From positions 1 to 34,474 of the forward strand of contig VGJY01000025.1 in the NCBI GenBank assembly GCA_016867235.1: DNA of 34,474 nucleotides. The letters run 5' to 3'. Position 1 is the stretch's first letter. Each line of letters begins with the position of its first letter. Below the pieces are notes generated by a model. The model did no database searches. It saw nothing but the letters and a program-made list of their open reading frames with translations, and had not been told where the DNA came from. This DNA comes from Candidatus Tanganyikabacteria bacterium (GTDB lineage: Bacteria; Cyanobacteriota; Sericytochromatia; S15B-MN24; VGJW01). The translations under genes were made by a program, and so were the position numbers. Positions 1 to 6,249 of the stretch are shown here, piece by piece.

Positions 1-103
1 TCCGGCATCGCGGCCGGCACGGAGGCCGGCCCCACCCGTTGCATCGGTGGCGCAGGCCTCCGTGCCTGCGTCCGATAGGCGCCAGGTCATTTGAGCGCCG
101 CTA
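1..103 (-). mobile_element. MITE-like foldback element, copy 1 (partial, cut by window start)
   Basis: Reading the minus strand from 103 down to 1, this stretch is identical to 5440-5542 of the complete copy. Its outer end reads TAGCGGCGCTCAAATGAC, the left terminal inverted repeat of the full element, and is preceded on that strand by TCA, the same trinucleotide that flanks the full copy. The other end lies before the window. There is no coding capacity. The outermost TAG is also the stop codon of the methyltransferase gene. The identity is seen directly; transposition is inferred from the terminal repeats and target duplication of copy 2. Confidence 0.75.
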
Positions 104-1357
104 TGACGCCACCCGATACGCGCGGTATCCCACCTTGTTGCCAAGTCTCCGAATCACCTCAGCGACACGTGCGCGGGCAATGTCGGCGATCGTGGGATAG
201 CGGGCATAAGCCGTGCGTTCGGGCAACTGGACCAGGACGAAGCGGCGGTCGCCGCCGTCGGCGGCGTTGGCCTCCAGCACGGCCTGGGCCGTCGTGCCGG
301 ATCCGGCGAAGCAGTCGAGCACGATGTCGCCGCCCGCCGGATCGGTCGCTATCTCCAGGATTCGCCGGATCAGGGTCGGCGGCTTGGGGGTCTCGAACTT
401 CATGTCCGGCAGCAGGGCCCGCAGGGCTTGCGTGGCGCTCTGCGTGCTGCCGACCTCGGAGTAGGTCCACACGGTGCGCGGCACGACCCGCCTGGCCGCC
501 GAGAGGTGCTTCTTGAACCGCGGCCGGCGCGATTTGCCATCGCGGCCCCAGTAGAGGAGGCCTTCCAGGGCGTGGCGTTCGGCCACTTCCCGCGAATAGG
601 CCCAGACCGCCGCGGGGCTCGGCCAGGCGTCCTCGCCGGTGTGTGGATTGCGGATGGGGTAGTAGAGGTTCGGCCGCTCGCTGCGCGTCTTGTTGCAGGT
701 GTACGTCGTCGAGTTCCAGGGGCCGCGCGGATCGGCATCCGGGTTCTGGTAGTACCGGCGCTGCCGGCTGGTCATGGGCAGGCGGTTGGGCCGCCAGGCG
801 GCCTTGTCCCGGGCGTACACCAGGATCCAGTCGTGGTCGCTGCTGAAGTACCTGGCGTCGTTGGCCGGGGAGACCTTGCGCTGCCACGCGATGGAGGTCA
901 CGAAGTTGCCTTCGCCGAAAAGCTCGTCGCAGAGCATCCGCAGGTGGTGGCATTCCGCGTCGTCGATGGTGACGAAGAGCGCACCGTCGGGCCGCAGCAG
1001 GCGATGGGCCAGCGCCAGGCGGGGGAACATCATCGAAAGCCATGCGGCGTGGTCGCGGCCGTCGGCCGCCGCGAGCGAGCGGTCGCGGAAGCGATCGGGG
1101 TAGATGAAGGACTGGCCCGTGTTGTAAGGCGGGTCGATCACGACGGCCTTGACCCGTCCGACGAGTTCGGGTTCGAGCAATTTGAGCGCATCGAGGCAAT
1201 CGCCGGTGACGAAGAGATGCTCGGCACCCTCGGGCCGCACGCTCTCGTCAGGCCGAAAGACGAGCTGAAAGCGGCTCGGCGCGTCGGCCGCCTCGCGGCT
1301 GGCTGCCTTGCCCGGCCAGGACAGGCCAAACCGCTCGCTGACGGGCGCATCGATCAT
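101..1357 (-). CDS. Site-specific DNA methyltransferase, type III Mod-like (beta class)
   Basis: 418 aa from the ATG at 1357; the longer open frame upstream is only a shadow of the hemolysin III gene. The order is: N-terminal DPPYNTG catalytic motif IV (adenine-N6 or cytosine-N4 amino-methylation), a central region that would recognise the target, then the AdoMet motif DCFAGSGTT near the C-terminus. This motif order is that of type III Mod and related beta-class methyltransferases. It is shorter than typical type III Mod proteins, and no Res helicase/nuclease gene is visible, so it may be an orphan unless a partner lies before position 1. It sits 20 bp behind the hemolysin III gene and is probably co-transcribed. 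Its stop codon (TAG, 103-101) is the end of a MITE, so the original C-terminus may have been altered. Confidence 0.88.
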   Translation of the reverse strand: MIDAPVSERFGLSWPGKAASREAADAPSRFQLVFRPDESVRPEGAEHLFVTGDCLDALKLLEPELVGRVKAVVIDPPYNTGQSFIYPDRFRDRSLAAADGRDHAAWLSMMFPRLALAHRLLRPDGALFVTIDDAECHHLRMLCDELFGEGNFVTSIAWQRKVSPANDARYFSSDHDWILVYARDKAAWRPNRLPMTSRQRRYYQNPDADPRGPWNSTTYTCNKTRSERPNLYYPIRNPHTGEDAWPSPAAVWAYSREVAERHALEGLLYWGRDGKSRRPRFKKHLSAARRVVPRTVWTYSEVGSTQSATQALRALLPDMKFETPKPPTLIRRILEIATDPAGGDIVLDCFAGSGTTAQAVLEANAADGGDRRFVLVQLPERTAYARYPTIADIARARVAEVIRRLGNKVGYRAYRVAS

Positions 1358-1377
1358 TCGGCCATTGTAGCCTCGCG

Positions 1378-2073
1378 TCAGGCGATGTTCAGGTAGATAT
1401 AGAAGTAGTGGCAGCCCGCGCCCAGAAGCACGCAGACGTGCCAGATCTCGTGGTGGCCCAGCAGTCCCGGCCAGTAGTCGAAGAGTTTCCGCGTGAACAC
1501 GATCGCGCCGAAGGTATACGCGAGTCCGCCGGCCGCCATCAGGCCGATCGTCCAGCCCCGCGACGCCGCGATCAGCGGCATGAGCTGCGTGACCGCCAAC
1601 CAGCCCAGGGCGACGTAGATGGCGGTCATGAGCAGGCTGGGTGGAGCCGCGACGTCGGGCGGATCGGGCGCGAGGGCCAGCTGGTACACCACGCCGATCA
1701 TGGCGATCGCCCAGACCATCGCCAGGAGGATGCGGCCACTGGGCCCGGGCAGCATGTGGATGCAGATCGGCGTGTAGCAACCGGCGATGAAGGGATAGAT
1801 GGCGGCGTAATCGATGCGGAAGAGCCTGATCTCGGTCCGCGGAGCGGCACTTATCAGGTGATGGAAAGTGCTGGCAAGGAAACAAAGCGACATCGTGCCG
1901 CCAAAGATCGCCGCCGTCGCGATCCGGCCCGCGTCTGGATAGCACCGCCAGAGCAGCAGGGCCGTGCCCAGCACCGACAGCACGAAACCGCCCAGGTGCA
2001 GGAAGCCGTTGACCGGTTCGCGAAAGCGCGGGCGCGCCGCAACGACGTCGGCAGCGGGAGTCTGCAGGCTCAT
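1378..2073 (-). CDS. Hemolysin III / PAQR family membrane protein (TrhA-like)
   Basis: 231 aa from the ATG at 2073; an 18-residue longer version starting at 2127 is possible but its N-terminus is not family-like. Seven hydrophobic segments are visible. PAQR-family metal-site motifs are present: STFHH after the second segment, a conserved Asp in the RIDYAAIY stretch, and the C-terminal HHEIWHV motif. Family members are integral membrane proteins with a bound metal; bacterial members (TrhA, YqfA) are linked to membrane lipid homeostasis rather than proven haemolysis. It is the upstream gene of a two-gene unit with the methyltransferase. I am confident of the family and not of the physiological role. 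Confidence 0.9.
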   Translation of the reverse strand: MSLQTPAADVVAARPRFREPVNGFLHLGGFVLSVLGTALLLWRCYPDAGRIATAAIFGGTMSLCFLASTFHHLISAAPRTEIRLFRIDYAAIYPFIAGCYTPICIHMLPGPSGRILLAMVWAIAMIGVVYQLALAPDPPDVAAPPSLLMTAIYVALGWLAVTQLMPLIAASRGWTIGLMAAGGLAYTFGAIVFTRKLFDYWPGLLGHHEIWHVCVLLGAGCHYFYIYLNIA

Positions 2074-2257
2074 CTCTTGCCTAATCGGCTTCCCTGGCCG
2101 GTTTCTTTCGTGCCTGCAACACTGCACAACAAATCTTGACGGACATGACGGCTAATGAGCGGTAGAATGGAGCCACGCCAAAATTGAATAGAATTCTGGA
2201 ATAACCAGGGTCTGCGCCCGGATTGGCGTGGGCCCGGCTTGTTTTTGAGGTGACACG

Positions 2258-2476
2258 ATGAAGGGTGACTCGATCGAGATGGAGGGCGTCGTTGAAGAGG
2301 CCCTCTCCAACGGCATGTTTCGCGTGCGCCTCGACAACGACGTGGTCGTCCTTGGCCACCTGGCGGGCCGGATGCGCAAGTTCCGGATCCGCGTGCTGCT
2401 AGGCGACCGCGTGACGATCGATCTCTCTCCCTACGACCTCACCCGCGGCCGCATCACCTACCGCAAGCGCGCCTAG
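2258..2476 (+). CDS. infA: Translation initiation factor IF-1
   Basis: 72 aa, the usual IF-1 length. It is a single S1-like OB-fold protein that binds the ribosomal A site during initiation. Hallmarks are the N-terminal [11 protein letters not shown], the MFRVRLDN strand, and the almost invariant [21 protein letters not shown] near the end. The start is the ATG at 2258, with GAGGTG about six bases upstream. It is monocistronic here: no ribosomal protein genes or map/adk flank it as in many genomes, and a hairpin terminator follows about 20 bp after its stop. Compared with common IF-1 it has [18 protein letters not shown] where most have HISGKMRKNYIRILPGD. Identification is secure. Confidence 0.97.
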   Translation: MKGDSIEMEGVVEEALSNGMFRVRLDNDVVVLGHLAGRMRKFRIRVLLGDRVTIDLSPYDLTRGRITYRKRA

Positions 2477-2496
2477 CCCGCATAGCTTTCGTCGGC

Positions 2497-2528
2497 GGTC
2501 CCCGGCCTCCGGGGGCCGTCGCATTTTT
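2497..2528 (+). terminator. Rho-independent terminator after infA
   Basis: A 9-bp stem (GGTCCCCGG at 2497-2505 with CCGGGGGCC at 2509-2517, one G-T pair) closes a 3-base loop and is followed within a few bases by TTTTT at 2523-2527. Position just after the infA stop, and before a gene on the opposite strand, fits an end-of-operon terminator. It could also act on the convergent transcript from 2883, although that strand has no matching T-run. Confidence 0.6.
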
Positions 2529-2541
2529 GGGGGGACACATT

Positions 2542-2883
2542 CTACCCATCCAGGACGGGCGCCAGCCCCCTCATGACGCTCCAGACCTCGGAGTAGAGGT
2601 GCGCGCGGTCGGCCCCCTGGGCCTTGGCGACGCGGGTCTTGAAGTTGTCGTAGTCGATGGTCGTGGCCAGCCATACCAGAGCCTGGCCGAATGCCTTGCG
2701 CGAGACGGTCGCCCGGTAGGGATAGTCCGCAGAGGGCGTCGCCTCGGTGGGAGACAGGTCGGGCAGGTAGCGCTCGCGCAAAGCGGCGAGATCTTCGCAA
2801 GCGCGAGCGCGCACGAGCAGCGACTCGGGGCTGTCCCGATGCGCAACCACGCTGAAAAAGCCGATGGCGGTGAAGAGCCACAT
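2542..2883 (-). CDS. Conserved small protein of unknown function
   Basis: 113 aa with a well-placed AGGAGG about eight bases before the ATG at 2883. The sequence opens MWLFTAIGFFSVVAHR, has a middle part rich in Arg/Glu/Leu (VRARACEDLAALRERYLP), then ADYPYRATVS and a motif IDYDNFKTRVAKAQG. From memory, short proteins with this MWLFT...GFFSVV start and DYDNFK motif occur widely in bacteria as uncharacterised proteins; I cannot assign a function. No signal peptide or metal motif is evident, and the size and soluble profile suggest a cytoplasmic alpha/beta domain. It is divergent from the next gene and ends against the infA terminator. Confidence 0.8.
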   Translation of the reverse strand: MWLFTAIGFFSVVAHRDSPESLLVRARACEDLAALRERYLPDLSPTEATPSADYPYRATVSRKAFGQALVWLATTIDYDNFKTRVAKAQGADRAHLYSEVWSVMRGLAPVLDG

Positions 2884-2981
2884 CGTGTCGAACCTCCTGG
2901 ATAGGCAACGCGGCGGGCGGAGAAAATATTACGGGCGACCAGGCCTTTCCCCCTCCCCCGGCAGCGCATAGACTGCGCGCC

Positions 2982-3416
2982 ATGAAAGTAGTCGACGAAT
3001 ACGGGATCGACCGCGATGAAGCCGAAAGGCTCTTCGAGGCCTATCTCCGGGACACTGCCGGGGATCCCGCGGCCAGCTTGGAAGGGCTGCGACTGGAAGA
3101 CGGCCGCTGGCAAGCCGCGGTGGTCGGGAGCCGCCGCCGCCTGGCGACGGTGTTCCTGAACCAGCACACGGGCCGCGTGGTCGTGGGCCACACGAGCGCC
3201 GAAGGGCCCCCCGTACACGCGCCGACCGAGGAAGCGGCCTTCCGGCACGCGTTCTACCCCGCCGCGGACCTGCCCGAATCCCAGCCCAACCAGACCATCG
3301 CCTACCCGAGCGCCGTGCCGCCTGCCGAGGAGGCGATCGCCGGCGGCATGGAACCCACGACCCTCAAGTTCCGGGACCAGACACGCCACCGGGCGATACG
3401 GTCCGAGCGCGATTAA
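2982..3416 (+). CDS. Hypothetical protein, possibly PepSY-like
   Basis: 144 aa. The first third is acidic and helical (DRDEAERLFEAYLRD). The middle holds a beta-rich stretch, GRWQAAVVGSRRRLATVFLNQHTGRVVVG, whose 'strand, turn, strand ending in HTGRV' pattern weakly recalls PepSY-type domains; this is only an impression. The C-terminal quarter is low-complexity and proline/glutamate rich. There is no signal peptide and no good Shine-Dalgarno sequence before the ATG at 2982, although the 98-bp gap to the divergent neighbour could hold a promoter. The stop at 3414-3416 overlaps the first bases of a 21-bp minisatellite. Confidence 0.6.
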   Translation: MKVVDEYGIDRDEAERLFEAYLRDTAGDPAASLEGLRLEDGRWQAAVVGSRRRLATVFLNQHTGRVVVGHTSAEGPPVHAPTEEAAFRHAFYPAADLPESQPNQTIAYPSAVPPAEEAIAGGMEPTTLKFRDQTRHRAIRSERD

Positions 3417-3603
3417 CCCGCCGGCGCTCAAGGCAGACCGCCCGGCGCTCCTGGCCGACCTGCCGCCGCCCTAGCCAGACTTCCCGGCGCTCCTGGCCGA
3501 CCTGCCGGCGCCCCAGCCAGACTTCCCGGCGCTCCTGGCCGATCTGCCTGCGCCCCAGCCCTACCTGCCGGCGCTCTATGCTGACTCGCCGGCGATCCTG
3601 GCA
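3415..3603. repeat. 21-bp minisatellite, nine units
   Basis: Nine consecutive 21-bp units of the form GAC.T.CCGGCGCTCCTGGCC fill the space between the convergent hypothetical gene and arfB. Two variants alternate for part of the array (GACTTCCCGGCGCTCCTGGCC-like and GACCTGCCGGCGCCCCAGCCA-like), giving a 42-bp higher-order period. The unit length is seven codons, but the frames lie beyond the stop codons of both neighbours, so the array appears non-coding. Copies near the arfB side are more degenerate. Confidence 0.85.
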
Positions 3604-3645
3604 GTCGGGCGCCTGTTTCTCCCGGATGGTCTCTCTGGGCGCCCT

Positions 3646-4077
3646 TCAGTCCAGCCCCTCGCCGGGCGGGGTGCGGCCGCGCTTGACCCGGGCCCGGGCT
3701 TGCTTGCCTGCCAGGCGGCGCTCCCGCGAGGCCATGGTGGGGCGCGTCTTGCGGCGCAGCCGCGGCGGGACCAGGGCGCGGCGGATCAGCGCCACGAGCT
3801 TCTCTTCGGCAAGGCGCCGGTTCTCGAGCTGGTTCCTCGTCTCCGACGAAGTCACGACCAGTTCGTCGCCCTCCACCCACCGGGTGCCGGCCAGCTTTTG
3901 CAGCCGCGTCCGGGCGTCCGGGGCCAGGCCGGAGATGCGATCGACCGCGACGCGCAGCATCACCTTGCTCGCGACCTTGTTGACGTTTTGTCCGCCAGGT
4001 CCCGAGGCGCGAACCGCCTGGAAGGCGATCGCGTCGGCCGGCACGATCACGCCAGGCGCGACTTCCAGATCCGCCAC
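3646..4077 (-). CDS. arfB: Alternative ribosome-rescue peptidyl-tRNA hydrolase ArfB (YaeJ-like)
   Basis: 143 aa from a GTG at 4077. The frame is open to a TTG at 4083, but AGGAGG touches that codon while lying seven bases before the GTG, so the GTG is preferred. The N-terminal half is a release-factor domain 3 with GPGGQNVNKVASKV, the GGQ hydrolysis motif. The C-terminal part is a basic tail (IRRALVPPRLRRKTRPTMASRERRLAGKQARARVKRG) that in ArfB enters the empty mRNA channel of stalled ribosomes. The codon-recognition domains of RF1/RF2 are absent, as expected. It is divergent from the lipoprotein gene with a gap of about 80 bp. Confidence 0.93.
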   Translation of the reverse strand: MADLEVAPGVIVPADAIAFQAVRASGPGGQNVNKVASKVMLRVAVDRISGLAPDARTRLQKLAGTRWVEGDELVVTSSETRNQLENRRLAEEKLVALIRRALVPPRLRRKTRPTMASRERRLAGKQARARVKRGRTPPGEGLD

Positions 4078-4162
4078 GGGCAATCCTCCTCGAGTTAAGG
4101 CGAGACTAGGCTCAGTTTAAGACATGTGTTAACTTGGCACCGGATCGAGGAGGGTGCCGTCG

Positions 4163-5086
4163 TTGCGTTTCCGTTTCGCGCTCACCCTGTCGCTGGCCTT
4201 GGCCGGCTGCGGGACCGAACCCACGCTGCGTGCTGCCTCCGCTCCCGGCCAGCAGGTTGCTCGCGGCGGGAAGGCTGCGCAGACCGCGACCCCGGGCATC
4301 TCGCTAGCCGCGGCTTCTGGAACCTCGCAAGCCGGGGCCGCAAGGACCTCGCCAGCCACGGCCTCAAGAACCTCGCCGGCCGCGGCCTCAAGGACCGCGC
4401 CAGCCACGGCCTCAGGAGTATCGCCAGCCGCGGCCGCCGGCACTTCGGTGTCCGCGGGCGCGCCAAGCCCGGCCGATCCGGCGCAGGCGCTGCGCGGCAA
4501 GCTTGTCGCAGCCATGGGGCAGCTCAGGACCTTCGCCGGGACGGTGGCGACCAGCGAGATCGATTGGCAGGGCAGGCCGCAATTCGCGAGCATGGCGTTC
4601 CGCACCGACGTGGTGCGACGGTGGATTCGCGGGACGCAGGTCCGGGCGTTCCGGCCCGATCTGTCCGGTTCGGAGCTGCTGTTTCTAAACGACCGTCGCG
4701 TGACGCTCCAGCTCACGGTCGGCTCGGTGACCGTCACCCGATCGTTCCCGTACGAAGACGAGCACGTGGTGTCGCCCCGCCGGCTCCGCATCGACCAGAC
4801 CGACTTCACGGCCATGGTCGGCGCCGTGCTCACCCCAGATGCGCGCCTGCGCTACCAAGGTCTTGCCACGATCGACGGCAAGGCAGTCGAGGTCCTCGAC
4901 GTCTGGCCCTCGCGAGTACCGGGCGCAGCCAGCGAGCGTGTGGGCCTCGATCCCGCGACATTCCTGCCCGTGACCCGCCAGGTCTTCGCGTCGTCGCTCG
5001 GCGGCGGGCAGGGCGAGTTCTTGCGGCAGGTCATCGACGGCGCCGCGGTCAATCCGCCCCTGCCGCCCGAGACCTGGCGACTCTAG
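4163..5086 (+). CDS. Putative lipoprotein with repeat-expanded linker and LolA/RseB-like domain
   Basis: 307 aa from a TTG at 4163, which lies nine bases after AGGAGG (4148-4153); the longer GTG start at 4154 would touch that site. A lipoprotein signal, RFRFALTLSLALAGC, puts the lipidated Cys close to the N-terminus. Next comes an Ala/Ser/Thr/Pro linker encoded by a 24-bp tandem repeat (4313-4432). The remaining ~200 residues look like a beta-rich half-barrel: LRTFAGTVATSEIDWQG, then strands, then KAVEVLDVWPS and GLDPATFLPVTRQVF. That arrangement resembles the LolA/RseB-type fold seen in many uncharacterised lipoproteins. The role is unknown; a lipid- or signal-binding periplasmic protein is a reasonable guess. 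Confidence 0.8.
   Translation: MRFRFALTLSLALAGCGTEPTLRAASAPGQQVARGGKAAQTATPGISLAAASGTSQAGAARTSPATASRTSPAAASRTAPATASGVSPAAAAGTSVSAGAPSPADPAQALRGKLVAAMGQLRTFAGTVATSEIDWQGRPQFASMAFRTDVVRRWIRGTQVRAFRPDLSGSELLFLNDRRVTLQLTVGSVTVTRSFPYEDEHVVSPRRLRIDQTDFTAMVGAVLTPDARLRYQGLATIDGKAVEVLDVWPSRVPGAASERVGLDPATFLPVTRQVFASSLGGGQGEFLRQVIDGAAVNPPLPPETWRL
4313..4432 (+). repeat. 24-bp coding minisatellite in the lipoprotein linker
   Basis: Five 24-bp units, the first degenerate, each of the type GCCTCAAGGACCTCGCCAGC plus four bases, encode eight-residue blocks such as ASRTSPAT. The unit keeps the frame. The repeat gives a flexible spacer between the lipid anchor and the folded domain, so copy-number change would alter tether length without disrupting the protein. 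Confidence 0.85.
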
Positions 5087-5153
5087 CCCGTTCGTCGGGC
5101 TTGCTGCCTGGCTGTTCCCCGCTGCAAACGGCCGCCAGGGACTGGACCGGATC

Positions 5154-6180
5154 CCATGCGTGAAGCTTTCACCGCCGGGACCGGCCGCGCCTCATGCGTC
5201 AGACCACCGGGCCAGAACTGACCGGCAGGCCATGCGTGAAGATTTCCCGGCCGGCCGGGACGGGCCGCACCTCATGCGTCAGACCCCGGGAAGGACTGAC
5301 CGGCTGGCCATGCGTGAAGATTTCCCGGCCGGCCGGGAATGCCCGCACCTCATGCTTCAGGCCACCGGGCCAGAACTGACCGGCAGGCCATGCGTGAAGA
5401 TTTCTCCGCCGGCCGGGACGGGCCGCACCTCATGCGTCATAGCGGCGCTCAAATGACCTGGCGCCTATCGGACGCAGGCACGGAGGCCTGCGCCACCGAT
5501 GCAACGGGTGGGGCCGGCCTCCGTGCCGGCCGCGATGCCGGAGCGAAGTCATCAGAGCCGCGCTATCAGACCCCGGGAAGGGCTGACCGGCTGGCCATGC
5601 ATGAAGATTTCCCGGCCGGCCGGGAATGCCCGCACCTCATGCGTCAGGCCCCCGGGGAGGACCGACCGGCTGGCCATGAGTGAAGATTTCTCCGCCGGCC
5701 GGGACGGGCCGCACCTCATGCGTCAGACCCCGGGAAGGGCTGACCGGCTGGCCATGCGTGAAGATTTCCCGGCCGGCCGGGAATGCCCGCACCTCATGCG
5801 TCAGGCCCCCGGGGAGGACCGACCGGCTGGCCATGCGTGAAGTTTTCCCCGCCGGCCGGGACTGGCCTTACCTCATGCGTCAGGCCCTCGCCCAGGACTG
5901 ACCGGCCGGCCATGCGTGACGTTTTCGGCCGCCGGCCGGGACTGGCCGGCAGCCCATGCGTGAAGTTCCCCCCGCCGGCCGGGACTGGCCGGCAGCCCAT
6001 GCGCGAAAACCTCGCCGCCGGACGGGACTGGCCGCACCTCATGCGTCAGGCCCCCGGCCGCGACTGACTGGCAACCCGTGCGCGAAACCGTCCCCGCCGG
6101 CCGGGACTGGGCGGCAGCCCAAGCGCGAAACCCCCCGCCGGCCAGGACCGACCGCCTTCCATGCGTAAAGAATTCCCGGC
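5154..6180. repeat. Alternating ~40/79-bp tandem repeat array, about 23 half-units
   Basis: The 1.16-kb space between the lipoprotein and helicase genes holds no convincing gene. It is filled with half-units that each start CATGCGT. Type A continues GAAGATTTCCCGGCCGGCC and type B continues CAGRCCCCGGG; they alternate, so A+B repeats every 78-80 bp. Several A units contain the perfect 18-bp palindrome TTCCCGGCCGGCCGGGAA. Variation of 78, 79 and 80 bp between copies breaks any long frame. From about 5910 to 6180 the alternation decays into A-type units of about 44 bp. A MITE interrupts one B unit at 5440-5565. There are no unique spacers, so it is not a CRISPR array. Confidence 0.9.
5440..5565 (+). 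mobile_element. MITE-like foldback element, copy 2 (complete, 126 bp)
   Basis: The ends TAGCGGCGCTCAAATGAC and, read inward on the other strand, TAGCGCGGCTCTGATGAC match at 14 of 18 positions. Inside, GGCACGGAGGCC and GGCCTCCGTGCC flank a shorter CCACC/GGTGG stem, so nearly the whole element can fold as one hairpin. It interrupts a repeat unit that elsewhere reads GCGTCAGACCCC; TCA appears on both sides (5437-5439 and 5566-5568), a 3-bp target duplication. No transposase is encoded, so mobilisation would have to come from elsewhere. Confidence 0.82.
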
Positions 6181-6249
6181 CGGCCGTGGTCTGGTCAACG
6201 GAAACGACTTAATGTCCATGCGGCTCTAACCGATCCGGCGTGCGTGAAC

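Noticed and set aside
101-1945. Single 614-aa methyltransferase
   Set aside because: The first 196 residues are the hemolysin III gene in a wrong frame; the genuine protein starts at 1357.
2136-2168. TTGACG and TAGAAT upstream of infA as a promoter
   Set aside because: The spacer is 21 bp, too long for a standard sigma-70 promoter, and no better pairing was found.
3428-3880. Open frame on the minus strand with APGSLAGAPAGRPG repeats
   Set aside because: It is a shadow of arfB plus the 21-bp minisatellite in another frame; no ribosome site and no family resemblance.
5160-6168. Several short plus-strand frames with repeated MREDF and CVKIS peptides
   Set aside because: They come from the tandem array; unit lengths of 78-80 bp shift the frame from copy to copy, and no frame persists.
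5154-6180. Possible CRISPR array
   Set aside because: Repeats are contiguous and there are no unique spacers between them; no cas genes are nearby.
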